Assembly: GCA_029938605.1 (NCBI GenBank)
Contig: JAOZUO010000032.1
Location: forward strand, 21,116 to 58,551
Direction of reading: 5' to 3'
Length of the DNA: 37,436 bases
Source of the DNA: Deltaproteobacteria bacterium
Lineage (GTDB): Bacteria; Myxococcota_A; Polyangia; HGW-17; JAJRWW01
Shown here one piece after another: positions 25,655 through 33,468 of this stretch. The notes beneath the pieces are model-generated. The model was not told where the DNA came from. It saw only the letters and a program-made list of their open reading frames with translations, and made no database searches. How positions within the stretch are numbered: position 1 is the first letter of the stretch; each line of letters opens with the position of its first letter. A program made the translations under genes and the position numbers.

Positions 25655-26527
25655 TCAGTACTCCGCCCGCAGCAAGAACTCCTCTAGGGAGGCGATCACC
25701 TGGTCCGGAAACTCCACTGTCGCGTAGTGAGTGGCGTCCTCAATCACCACCATGGTGCAGTCTTTCATGCGCCCCTGGATGTGCCGGGCGGTGGAGACCG
25801 GAGTCATGATGTCCCGGTCCCCGGTGATGACGAGCGCGGGACATTGTACGCGAGTCACCTGGTCGCAGGCGTCATGGTCTCCGAGGGCCTTGAGGGTCTC
25901 AGCGTAGGTCTCGAAGTCCAGCCCCACGAAGTCGTCCGCCAACTCCGAGAACACATCCATGTCCAGCGTGCGACCCACGAACCCAAGCTGCTGCATGATC
26001 GGAATCAGCGCCGGCCAGCTCGTGGCCAGGCCTGAGCCCTTGGAGACGAGGTCTGGGAAGCGCCGCATGAGCTCCAGACCTGCGAGAATGAGGCGCTTGG
26101 AGCCGGGAATGCCCAGGGCCGTATCGAAGGGCGTTCCGCAGGTGCCGTTGAGCAGGACGAGCCCCTTCATCATGTGGGCGTGATCCCGGTGGAATTCGAA
26201 GTTCACCTGGGTCCCCATGGACCAGCCCATGAAGACGGCCTCCGTGATGGACTCCCGCTCCAGCAACGCCGCCAGATCCTTGCAGTGGTTGGGTACGGTC
26301 ACTGAGCTGACATCCCGGGGACGAGCCGACTTGTAGAGGCCGCGATAGTCCCAGCACACGATACGGTAGCGGTCTCCCAGGGCGGCGTACACATGGCGCC
26401 AGGCGGCGAAGGTCCCCCCGAGGCCGTTCGCCAAAACGATGGGCTTGCCCGTGCCATAGCTTTGATACCGAATCCGTGTGCCGTCGAAGCTCACGAAATC
26501 GTGTTCGTCATAGGAGTGCTGGGCCAT
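25655..26527 (-). CDS. Alpha/beta hydrolase
   Basis: 290 residues, full-length alpha/beta hydrolase fold. The oxyanion region PIVLANGLGG is at about residues 29-38, and the strand IVCWDYRGLYKSARP follows. The nucleophile elbow is MGWSMGTQ with Ser near 101. The acid is in ITGDRDIMTP and the catalytic His in EDATHYATVEFP. The triad is therefore complete. It probably hydrolyses a small ester, lactone or amide; the substrate cannot be inferred. No signal peptide, so cytoplasmic. ATG 26527 has GAGGAA with 7-8 nt spacing and lies downstream of a good -10 candidate. The kinase gene follows at once, and the MFS/SpeE-like fusion after it, which suggests a common regulon. Confidence 0.9.
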   Translation of the reverse strand: MAQHSYDEHDFVSFDGTRIRYQSYGTGKPIVLANGLGGTFAAWRHVYAALGDRYRIVCWDYRGLYKSARPRDVSSVTVPNHCKDLAALLERESITEAVFMGWSMGTQVNFEFHRDHAHMMKGLVLLNGTCGTPFDTALGIPGSKRLILAGLELMRRFPDLVSKGSGLATSWPALIPIMQQLGFVGRTLDMDVFSELADDFVGLDFETYAETLKALGDHDACDQVTRVQCPALVITGDRDIMTPVSTARHIQGRMKDCTMVVIEDATHYATVEFPDQVIASLEEFLLRAEY

Positions 26528-26577
26528 ACGTGGGATTCCTCGGTCGCCAGGTGCCGGGTGCGTAGTGCGTGGGCGCC

Positions 26578-26605
26578 AGTATAACCGGAATTCTCGCCCT
26601 TGGAA
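26578..26605 (-). promoter_or_regulatory. Promoter candidate of the hydrolase-kinase-MFS operon
   Basis: On the minus strand, TTCCAA (26600-26605), 16-nt spacer, TATACT (26578-26583). The -10 matches 5/6 of TATAAT and the -35 only 3/6. Predicted start near 26571, leader about 45 nt. Confidence 0.42.
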
Positions 26606-26642
26606 CCATCAGATTGTCGTGGAATACGACGGCTCGATACAG

Positions 26643-26697
26643 AGAGGAAGGTGCTGAATAATGGAAGAGGAAAGTGCTGGAGAATGGGAGAGGGAAG
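26643..26697 (-). repeat. 23-bp tandem repeat after the barrel-protein stop codon
   Basis: Two 23-bp units (26643-26665 and 26666-26688, 19 of 23 identical) plus a 9-nt partial third unit. It lies 4 nt beyond the stop of the minus-strand outer-membrane gene. In that transcript it is a C/U-rich, G-poor stretch with repeated CAGCACYUUCC, a composition typical of Rho loading sites. Confidence 0.7.
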
Positions 26698-26700
26698 CCC

Positions 26701-27561
26701 TTAGAAGCGGATGGCGGCGGTGAAGCGGAAGTTCACGCCGTGCTCGTTCTTGTTCACCGTGGGCACGCCGCCCATGCGGTTCTGATCCAGAACCAACTGC
26801 TGGGTGACGATGTCATCCCCATTGCCCACCCGGGACAGGCCCAGGTACGCAACGTCGGCGCCGAAGACCAGCCACGACAGGGGGCGCCACTCGAGGCCCA
26901 GGGCCAGCTCGCCGCCCACTTGACTCTCTTTGAGGACCGAGTCGTTATCGAAGGACATGGGGTCTCGGAAATTCACCGCCTGGTAGACAATACTGCCGCG
27001 GATGAAGGGCTTGATGCGCCAGTTTCGGCGGGACATGTAGTACTGGAGGCCGAGGCTGGTCTTGAGGTCTGACCGGCGGTAGTTGTCCGGCTCGCAGGAG
27101 GTGCAGGAGGAGGATCCCCCCACGCTGCCGTACAGGTGCAGACCGCGGCCGACCTTGAGCTGGGCGTAGAGTCCTGCGCCACCCATTCCGCCCTTGCTGA
27201 ACATGGTTCCCTCACCATACATGCCGACGGTGAACAGGCGGACCCGCCGGTAACGCGGGCGGTATACCCGGGCCGGAGGCGCATCACAGGGAACTACGGG
27301 CGCGACTATCGTGGCCTGGGGGCTCGGCGGAGGGGGCGGAGGAGCGGCCGCGGGCGGAGGGGGCGGAGGCAGGGGCTGCACCACGACCACAGGCGGCGGC
27401 AGGGGCCGCACCACGACTATTGGAGGCGGCAGGCAGGGGCCGACTACCGTGATGCCGGGGCCTACAATGACTCCTCGGCGACACTGGGCGTCCGCCTCAG
27501 ACGGCGATACGAGACCCATGACCAGGAAAGTTACGATTGCGGGGTATGTGATCAGGCGCAT
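26701..27561 (-). CDS. Outer-membrane beta-barrel protein with proline-rich N-terminus
   Basis: 286 residues from ATG 27561, which has AAGGAG 8 nt upstream; the frame extends to 27609, but the extra 16 residues would spoil the signal peptide. The Sec signal ends near EADAQC. Residues about 30-85 are a Pro/Val-rich segment (VVVRPLPPP and PQPLPPPPPP types) that could cross the periplasm or peptidoglycan. The rest alternates polar and aromatic strands: LFTVGMYGEGTMF, GAGLYAQLKVGRGLHLYGSV, LKTSLGLQYYM, GELALGLEWRPLSWLVFGADV. It ends in FRFTAAIRF, with the terminal Phe typical of barrels folded by BamA. A CTSC pair may form a disulfide. Family unidentified. It is transcribed alone after a 499-nt gap. 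Confidence 0.83.
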   Translation of the reverse strand: MRLITYPAIVTFLVMGLVSPSEADAQCRRGVIVGPGITVVGPCLPPPIVVVRPLPPPVVVVQPLPPPPPPAAAPPPPPPSPQATIVAPVVPCDAPPARVYRPRYRRVRLFTVGMYGEGTMFSKGGMGGAGLYAQLKVGRGLHLYGSVGGSSSCTSCEPDNYRRSDLKTSLGLQYYMSRRNWRIKPFIRGSIVYQAVNFRDPMSFDNDSVLKESQVGGELALGLEWRPLSWLVFGADVAYLGLSRVGNGDDIVTQQLVLDQNRMGGVPTVNKNEHGVNFRFTAAIRF

Positions 27562-27950
27562 GGCATTTGCTCCTTGGAACGTTGTTCCGAATGCTGCGTA
27601 ATAACCCAAGCAAATATCGTGCCTGGTTCCCAGGGACCGCTCCCTGGAGGAGCCTGAATCCGAAGACTGGAAAAACCTGGTTGATTATCAACGAGTTACC
27701 GCGACATCTCTCTGGTTCGACCTCGGGGGCGTGTTTCGGCTCTCCTTGGATAGTAAACGAGTGTTAACACCCATGCCAGCAAAAGTGAGAACGAACGTTG
27801 ATGGTTGGGCACGACGCCGTTGAGGCGTTCGCTTCGCCCGCGCGAAGGAGCTTCACTCTGCCGCTCCAGCGGGGCGCTGCGAGAGCGGCTGCCGTGAACT
27901 CCTCCGCGCGAGCTTCGCTCTCTGGTATTTCGCCTGGGAGGAGCCTGGAG
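27562..27950. other. Intergenic region upstream of the barrel-protein gene
   Basis: No credible gene. It should carry the barrel gene's promoter; I see no good -10/-35 pair (TTGATA near 27683 has no matching -10). A perfect hairpin CCAGGGA/TCCCTGG (27630-27647, loop of 4) lies in the likely 5' leader. GGAGGAGCCTG occurs near both ends (about 27645 and 27938). GC-rich short inverted repeats cluster at 27840-27900. Confidence 0.4.
27630..27647 (-). other. Perfect 7-bp stem-loop in the barrel-protein leader
   Basis: CCAGGGA (27630-27636) and TCCCTGG (27641-27647) with a 4-nt loop, about 70 nt upstream of ATG 27561. No U-tract follows, so more likely an operator or mRNA structure than a terminator. 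Confidence 0.45.
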
Positions 27951-28060
27951 GGGGATCGGGAGGGATCGGGAGGGATCGGGTGGGATTGGGAGGGATTGGG
28001 AGGGAGCGGGAGGGATCGGGAGGGATCGGGTGGGATCGGGAGGGATTGGGAGGGATTGGG
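27951..28060 (-). repeat. Eleven-copy 10-bp tandem repeat abutting a stop codon
   Basis: Eleven consecutive 10-bp units of the form (a/t)ggga(t/g)(c/t)ggg on the plus strand, without interruption. The last base touches the TGA of the minus-strand lipoprotein gene (28061-28063). In that gene's transcript it is a 110-nt run of CCC separated by AAU, GAU, U or A, nearly free of guanine. The plus strand is a dense G-quadruplex-forming sequence and is the template strand for that gene. Confidence 0.93.
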
Positions 28061-29863
28061 TCAGGGGCGCCCGTTTTTGCAGGGGATCACCAGGGGCTTT
28101 CGGGGCGCCTTGGCCAGGGCGCACAGGGATGCTCCCAACAGGACGGGCGGACGGATCCGACGCAGAAGCCGGACCAACTGTACCCGGGCGGCCTGCTGAC
28201 CGGCGGCGTGGGCACGACGCTGCTCGTCCAGACGATCCACGAGCACCGTCCGGTACCCCGGAAAGCCGCCGAGTTGTCGTTCGCCAATGTCCCGCTGTTG
28301 GCGACAGCGGGAGGCCAGGAGCCTCAGCTTCCGGATCCACTTGCCGCCCGTGGCGCCGTGTTTGGCCACCAGACGGGAGGCCGTGTGAGCAAGTCGGTCC
28401 AGCTCGAACACCGCCGCCTCGGCCCGCCGCCGGTTGGATTGGCGAACCTGGGCCGGGAGCATCTGCGAGAGCTTGCGGTGCTCGTCGCCAAAGGCCCGAA
28501 GAGTCAGCTTCCCGGGTTTGTTTTCTTTGGCGGCGGTCTTCGCCGGCAGGGTCTCCAGCCAGAGAAAATGAGGCACCACGTACCAGGGACGATGCCAGGA
28601 GCGCCCCGATAGGATGGCCAGGAGCCGGGGCCAATCGCCCAGGGTGCGCCGCAAGGCCGCTTCGGTGAGTCGCGCCGCCGCGTTACGACGGGCGCGAATC
28701 AGGGAGGCCCGGTCTGCCAGCAGGCGACGTGCGGGTGTGCGACTGTGAATCAACGCCCACCGGGCCAGGGCGTCCACCGAGAAGGAGGAGACGGCCGAGT
28801 CAGTGGACCCCACGCCCCGGAGAATGGCGTCCAGGGCGCCCAGGGTTGGGAAGTAGGCCAGCGCGCGGATGGCGTACACCGCTGTGCGCGGGTCGGAGAC
28901 CCCCGACGCAGCCGACAGGGCCGCTAGACGCGCCGTTGGACGCCATGCCAGGGACTTGCGGATAGCCTCCCGGACCTTGTGGGCCAGCGCCGGACTGCGT
29001 TGGATCCAGGTACGCAGCCGTACGCGAGCGGCTTTGTCGGGCAACTGTCTGGCCTCGAGGCGGCGGAGTCCGCGGGCATCCAGAGCCAGGATGTAGCGCC
29101 GGAGCTGCTTGCTGAGCACCTTCGTCCTGAGTCCATTGGCGATGTCTCCCGTGGGAAAGCGCCTCAGGTAACCCGCGAGGTCCCGCTCGTTCCCGAAGTT
29201 GGCGATGCGCTCGGCCAGACGGACCGCGATGCGCTTCCGGATGGAGGCGCGCCGGGTGGAGGTCGGATACCGGAGATCGAAGGTCTCGAGGGTCTGGAGG
29301 GTGGCGTGGGGACCCAGGGAGCGGAAATCCAGCTCTTCGAGCTTTGAACGCAGTTTAGACACCTGGGGCGACTTCGGATAGCGTTTCAAGAAAGATCGAA
29401 TGGTGGACTGGTCTTTCGCCTCGAGTACCGTGGCCGCGAGCCTGGACGTCAACCGACGCCAGGCCTCCACGCTGAGACGATGATCGCCGTGGTCTTTCAG
29501 GAAGCTCCGGTAGGCGGCTGCGGTGTTCGCACGCCGCGCGAGACGATAGCGGGCCAGAGCCAGCTCGGTCCGGGCCTGGTCTCCAAAGAGACCGTTCGGA
29601 TGATGCCGAAGGAAACGGCGCCAGGCCAACACGCCGCCCAGCCGACGGGCGCGGTTGAATCGGAACCGCTCTAGACGTCGCGTGGCCGACCGTTGGGACG
29701 CTTTGGAGCCAGACCGGCCAGCGCGCACCAGCCGGTCCTCCGGGGTGACCGGTTCGGATGGCAATGGCGCGCCTGCCAGGGAACAGCCCGCTACAAGGGC
29801 TGTCCCGAGCCCGAGCAACAGCCACAGCAACAGTGAGCGATTTCTATTGAATGAATGCGACAT
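28061..29863 (-). CDS. Large arginine-rich lipoprotein with TPR-like and HEAT-like repeats
   Basis: 600 residues from ATG 29863; ATG 29878 (605 residues) is equally possible, and neither has a clear Shine-Dalgarno. I prefer 29863 because it gives a normal lipoprotein signal ending in LVAGC. After a short linker the protein is helical and very Arg-rich. Residues about 70-260 resemble the TPR-like repeats of BamD/YbgF-type proteins (WRRFLRHHPNGLFGDQARTELALARYRLA, AYRSFLKDHGDHRL, IRSFLKRYPKSPQ, each with a short-helix/Pro pattern). Residues about 310-390 look like HEAT repeats (VYAIRALAYFPTLGALDAIL). The rest is unrecognised. It may be a periplasmic scaffold. It is divergent from the proline-rich protein gene at 30130, and an 11-copy repeat follows its stop. 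Confidence 0.83.
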   Translation of the reverse strand: MSHSFNRNRSLLLWLLLGLGTALVAGCSLAGAPLPSEPVTPEDRLVRAGRSGSKASQRSATRRLERFRFNRARRLGGVLAWRRFLRHHPNGLFGDQARTELALARYRLARRANTAAAYRSFLKDHGDHRLSVEAWRRLTSRLAATVLEAKDQSTIRSFLKRYPKSPQVSKLRSKLEELDFRSLGPHATLQTLETFDLRYPTSTRRASIRKRIAVRLAERIANFGNERDLAGYLRRFPTGDIANGLRTKVLSKQLRRYILALDARGLRRLEARQLPDKAARVRLRTWIQRSPALAHKVREAIRKSLAWRPTARLAALSAASGVSDPRTAVYAIRALAYFPTLGALDAILRGVGSTDSAVSSFSVDALARWALIHSRTPARRLLADRASLIRARRNAAARLTEAALRRTLGDWPRLLAILSGRSWHRPWYVVPHFLWLETLPAKTAAKENKPGKLTLRAFGDEHRKLSQMLPAQVRQSNRRRAEAAVFELDRLAHTASRLVAKHGATGGKWIRKLRLLASRCRQQRDIGERQLGGFPGYRTVLVDRLDEQRRAHAAGQQAARVQLVRLLRRIRPPVLLGASLCALAKAPRKPLVIPCKNGRP

Positions 29864-29953
29864 GACAGCTAACGGCATTTGCCCACAACCCCAGGTCTGC
29901 TGTCAATAGCCGGTCCTCACCACCGACACAGGCGCATTCTCTATACTGTAGAG

Positions 29954-29967
29954 GTGTGCGAGCACAC
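29954..29967. promoter_or_regulatory. Palindrome between divergent genes
   Basis: Perfect dyad GTGTGC-GA-GCACAC within the 266-nt divergent region between the lipoprotein (29863) and the proline-rich protein (30130). It lies about 11 nt upstream of the plus-strand -35, so it is a candidate regulator site for one or both genes. Confidence 0.35.
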
Positions 29968-29977
29968 ACCATTACCC

Positions 29978-30006
29978 TTGACACACCCCTTGGTCCTGAA
30001 TACATA
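29978..30006 (+). promoter_or_regulatory. Promoter candidate for the proline-rich membrane protein gene
   Basis: Consensus TTGACA (29978-29983), 17-nt spacer, TACATA (30001-30006; 3/6 match). The predicted start near 30013 leaves a leader of about 117 nt before TTG 30130. Confidence 0.42.
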
Positions 30007-30129
30007 CTTCCGCATCCTAATTTCCGGCTGTTGCGCGTCCGCAATAGAATCTTATGACTCCCAGAGTCCCATGGACGCGCGAGCCGGTTTCAGGCAAGAG
30101 GCACAGACGGCGAACCAGGAGGCCACAGA

Positions 30130-31437
30130 TTGAGCGACAAAAAGGGACCCAAGAATATCAGTGATCTGAAGGCCAAGCTTGGCCTGAAGAAGCCAGGCGC
30201 GGGCGGTCCCACGCCGCCGCCGGGGATCACGCCTCCCGCCATAACGCCTCCTCCAGGAGTAGGCAGAGACGCGGATGGCCTTGTGGCCCCTCCTGGAGTG
30301 GTTCCTCCCGGCGGAGGTATCGCACCTCCTCCAGGGATCGCTCCGCCTTCGGTGACGCCCCCTCCGGGCATCGCACCTCCTCCAGGGATCGCCGCACCTC
30401 CCGGAATGGTGGTTCCAGAAGAGAAGGTCTCCCTGGTGGCCCCTCCCGGGTTCGAGCCCCCCCCCAAGCCCCTTGCTGAGCAGCCGGTGCAGCATGTGGA
30501 CATCGATTTGGACGTGGTGGGGACCAGCAAGGGCAAAAAGACGATGGTGTACCTCATCGCCGCCGGTGCCTGCTTCCTGACCTTCTGTGGTGGCTTCTAC
30601 GTGGGCGACATCCGCCTCAAACGCGACTGGGTTGCCAAATCCAAAAAGTCGTGCATCAAGACCTCCAAGGTCATCAAGCAGCTCCACAAGAGCACGCTCA
30701 AATTCGAGGGCGTGTTCGAGGAGGAGGTCGAAAAGACCAAGAAGGGTCGTCGCCTCTACTCGGCGTACAACCCCAACCTCTTCCGCAAGCTGGGTGATGC
30801 CATCGAACTCATCGACGTCACCAACCCCAAGGTCAAGTCCTTCTTGAACAAGAACGTCTGGACCACCCACTACCGCTTCGTCAAGAACGCGCGGGAGATC
30901 TTGCCACGGCTGCACACGTTCCTTGGCCTGCTGACCCAGCTCAAGGCCGTGGTGGCGCTAGGCATGAACGTGGACCACAAGCACGGCAAGCAGCTCAAGA
31001 AGCTGATCCCCAGCGCCAAGACGCCCAAGGAGCAGAAAAAGCCCCTGTTCGGCGTGCTCATCAAGGGCAACTTCGGCGTGGTCTTCACCGGTCCCCTTGG
31101 CGCTCCCGTCAAGAACACGGCCGGAAAGGGTGAGCCGATCAAGTGCGAAGAGACCAAGGTCGAAAGCGCCGAGGGGTACAAGCTCTCCGACGGATCCTGC
31201 TACTGGTTCACCAGGCCGCCTCAGGCGCGTGGCGAGTGCGCGAAGTACAACAATCACCTGCGGTACTTCCAGAATACCGACACTGAGCTCTTCAATCGCA
31301 TGAAGTGTGTCGGCATGGAGAAGGTGTTCTTCGAGGCGTGGCTCTACAACATCATCCAAGTCAAGCTCATCCTGGCCCAGATCAAGAAGATCAACCCCAA
31401 GGACCTCTACGTGAAGTTCCGTAAGTCCGGCCAGTAG
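30130..31437 (+). CDS. Proline-rich single-pass membrane protein of unknown function
   Basis: 435 residues started at TTG 30130, supported by AGGAGG at 30116-30121 with 8-nt spacing. Residues 1-22 are a basic helix (SDKKGPKNISDLKAKLGLKK). Residues about 25-120 are a Pro/Gly repeat arm (GIAPPPGIAPP-type, partly encoded by a duplicated 18-bp segment), cytoplasmic by the topology below. A transmembrane helix at about 138-158 (TMVYLIAAGACFLTFCGGFY) is followed by an extracytoplasmic Lys-rich domain of nearly 280 residues with four to five Cys. It is mostly helical and has LFGVLIKGNFGVVFTGPLGAP in the middle. I do not recognise the domain. The arrangement (disordered Pro arm, one membrane pass, envelope domain) suits a protein that links cytoplasmic partners with the cell envelope. 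Transcribed divergently from the lipoprotein gene and 207 nt before the peptidase-like gene. Confidence 0.83.
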   Translation: MSDKKGPKNISDLKAKLGLKKPGAGGPTPPPGITPPAITPPPGVGRDADGLVAPPGVVPPGGGIAPPPGIAPPSVTPPPGIAPPPGIAAPPGMVVPEEKVSLVAPPGFEPPPKPLAEQPVQHVDIDLDVVGTSKGKKTMVYLIAAGACFLTFCGGFYVGDIRLKRDWVAKSKKSCIKTSKVIKQLHKSTLKFEGVFEEEVEKTKKGRRLYSAYNPNLFRKLGDAIELIDVTNPKVKSFLNKNVWTTHYRFVKNAREILPRLHTFLGLLTQLKAVVALGMNVDHKHGKQLKKLIPSAKTPKEQKKPLFGVLIKGNFGVVFTGPLGAPVKNTAGKGEPIKCEETKVESAEGYKLSDGSCYWFTRPPQARGECAKYNNHLRYFQNTDTELFNRMKCVGMEKVFFEAWLYNIIQVKLILAQIKKINPKDLYVKFRKSGQ

Positions 31438-31541
31438 ACCGTTAGCCGCTCTCCAGCATATGCTCTCTGGCATACGCTCTTCGTCTGCCAGTCCCCCGTC
31501 AGCCAGTCCGTCAATAAGTCGCATACCTGGGAAGCCCCAAA

Positions 31542-31581
31542 GTAGACAAATCGTTTACTTTTGGGTAGACAATGTGTCTAC
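31542..31581 (+). promoter_or_regulatory. Two equal-architecture dyads upstream of the peptidase-like lipoprotein gene
   Basis: Dyad 1, GTAGACA-AAT-CGTTTAC (31542-31558), is imperfect (5 of 7 pairs). Dyad 2, GTAGACA-ATG-TGTCTAC (31565-31581), is perfect. Both have 7-nt arms and a 3-nt spacer, with centres 23 bp apart, about two helical turns. They lie 64-103 nt upstream of ATG 31645 in the most AT-rich part of the gap, as expected for tandem operators of a dimeric regulator. The intervening CCCAAAGTA ... TACTTTTGGG adds an overlapping inverted repeat. Confidence 0.55.
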
Positions 31582-31644
31582 ATGTGTGATATTCACTCCC
31601 TAATGCCTACAATGGATCACGGAAAACCACATCAGGAGTCTGTC

Positions 31645-33468
31645 ATGAATTGTTACTCTAGATGGATGTTCGGAGTTTCTCTGCCTGTGTGCCTCCTTCT
31701 TAGCAGCTTGGCGACCGTTGGTTGCGGTCCCACTGAAACAGACGCTGTCCCCGAATACTCCAACCCGTTCACCGATCCCGTGGTGGGGGGCAAGGAAGAT
31801 ACCGGATACTACAACCTGACCGGGGTGGAGCTACACATCACCTTGGAAGCGGACGTGGAAGCGTCGAGCTATCGGATCTTCGACGCCCCGGCCCAGCTCG
31901 CCCAATTCGCCGTGACTCATCTGCGCAAGCAAGAGACCTTCTACATCGAGCTGCTGGCCGAGGCGGTGGACACGCCGGATCGGGTGGAGTGGCTCGTGGA
32001 CGGCGAGTGGCTCTCCAAGGCCCAGGCCGAGCAGGTGGACCGCTCCAAGCTGCGTCGCTGGCGCCTGCGCGACGTCAACGCCGTAGTCTTGGACCAGGCC
32101 GCCGATTCCATCGCCGTGGGCACGGTGTTCAACCCGCAGGTGCCGGTGCGCCCCTACGACGTGTATTCCGAAGCGGGTGAAGGGTGCGCCGACTACAACT
32201 CCCACATCTCCCTCTCCCAATCCATCTACTGGTACCTGTGGAACCCCACCAAGCCCGCCTGTGTCTTGGAACGGCAGAACATGACCGTCACGGTGACCGA
32301 GGTCCTGCCCAAGGGGTTTTCGACCTATCCCGAGTACGACCGGCTCTGGGAGGACAACCAGCTCACCGTAGCCGTCTTCTGGGCCAAGCTGAGCGACGGC
32401 GATGTCACCCAGGACTACAACTGGGACAACTTCGCCAGGTTCTCCGACTGGCTCATCGAAGGCCAGTTCACCGAGGTCGAGACCGATCTAGGCAGGCGCT
32501 TCACCAAGCAGATCGGCGACAAGTCCATCCTCGTGGACGTGTACGGTCCCGACGTGTTCCACTCCGTGGCCGACTCCACCCGCCTACCGAACTGGCAAAA
32601 TGCGGTCTCAACCCACGAGGTAGTTCTCTACAACGGCCACTCGGTGCTCGGCACGGGCATGGCCTTCGAGCAGATCACCTACCCGGACTTCTACCAGGTC
32701 TTCCTGGTGGCCAGTTGCCTGAGCTATGAGTACTACGTCCGGCCCATCGTCGATGGCAAGGGTGGCTGGGAGAACGTGGATGTGATCTCCAACGTGGAGC
32801 CCACCTACTTCCATGAGAACCGCCCCCTGGTGGGCGCCATGCTCGCCAAGCTCTTCTGGGGTTTCGAGCACGACGGCCAGGCCTCCTGGCGAGACATCAT
32901 GCAGGCGGTCAGCGCCAAGCTGGGCCACAGTCGGTTCGGCGTCAGCGGAGCCCGGGACAACTGCTTCTCTCCCGAAGGCGACCTGTGCGAAGTGGAAGTG
33001 AAAGACTGCGAGGATCACCTCGAGGAGTCCGCCTGTGCCACCGCCGGCTGCACCTGGGCCGAGTGCCCCGCCCACCTGACCTGTGATCGCCCCTATATTT
33101 GTCTGGAAACCAGCGAGCTCCGGTTCGAGAGCACCCCGGCGCTGGCCATCCCCGACAACGACGAAAATGGCGCCTCGAGCACCCTCGACGTAACCGACAC
33201 CTCCACCATAGGATCCCTAAAGATCCAACTGGACATCACCCACTCCTACGTTGGAGATCTGGAGATTATCCTGGCCCATGGCGACACATCCGTTACCGTT
33301 CGGGACCGCGAGGGCAACTCCACCGACGACATCCTGGGCACCTTCGACGTGACCGCGTTCGACGGCCTATCCCTGGCCGGCCCCTGGACCCTCAAAGTCA
33401 TCGATCACGCCGCCGCCGACGAAGGCGTCGTAAACACCTGGGCCCTCATCGCCACCCCCTCCCTCTAG
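31645..33468 (+). CDS. Lipoprotein with clan-CD cysteine-peptidase-like core, Cys-rich segment and P domain
   Basis: 607 residues. ATG 31645 is chosen over the longer frame because AGGAG (31633-31637) precedes it and a lipoprotein signal ending in TVGC (Cys27) follows. A GGKEDTGYYNLTG motif follows the signal, as often seen in secreted proteins of this group. Residues about 295-440 have the two hallmarks of clan-CD peptidases (gingipain, caspase): hydrophobic strand plus His (VVLYNGHSVLG, His332) and hydrophobic strand plus Cys (VFLVASCLSYEYY, Cys358). Residues 440-486 hold eight Cys (DCEDHLEESACATAGCTW). Residues 492-607 are a proprotein-convertase P domain (IPDNDENGASSTLDV, SYVGDLEIILAH, GPWTLKVIDHAAADEG, NTWALI), usually found beside secreted peptidase domains. 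Two dyads lie upstream. It is probably a surface or periplasmic protease; I could not confirm catalytic competence. Confidence 0.85.
   Translation: MNCYSRWMFGVSLPVCLLLSSLATVGCGPTETDAVPEYSNPFTDPVVGGKEDTGYYNLTGVELHITLEADVEASSYRIFDAPAQLAQFAVTHLRKQETFYIELLAEAVDTPDRVEWLVDGEWLSKAQAEQVDRSKLRRWRLRDVNAVVLDQAADSIAVGTVFNPQVPVRPYDVYSEAGEGCADYNSHISLSQSIYWYLWNPTKPACVLERQNMTVTVTEVLPKGFSTYPEYDRLWEDNQLTVAVFWAKLSDGDVTQDYNWDNFARFSDWLIEGQFTEVETDLGRRFTKQIGDKSILVDVYGPDVFHSVADSTRLPNWQNAVSTHEVVLYNGHSVLGTGMAFEQITYPDFYQVFLVASCLSYEYYVRPIVDGKGGWENVDVISNVEPTYFHENRPLVGAMLAKLFWGFEHDGQASWRDIMQAVSAKLGHSRFGVSGARDNCFSPEGDLCEVEVKDCEDHLEESACATAGCTWAECPAHLTCDRPYICLETSELRFESTPALAIPDNDENGASSTLDVTDTSTIGSLKIQLDITHSYVGDLEIILAHGDTSVTVRDREGNSTDDILGTFDVTAFDGLSLAGPWTLKVIDHAAADEGVVNTWALIATPSL

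Noticed and set aside
27696..28634. 312-codon minus-strand frame through the 10-bp repeat
   Set aside because: It overlaps the lipoprotein gene in another frame and stays open mainly because the 10-bp repeat lacks stops in that frame. No signal, domain or start site.
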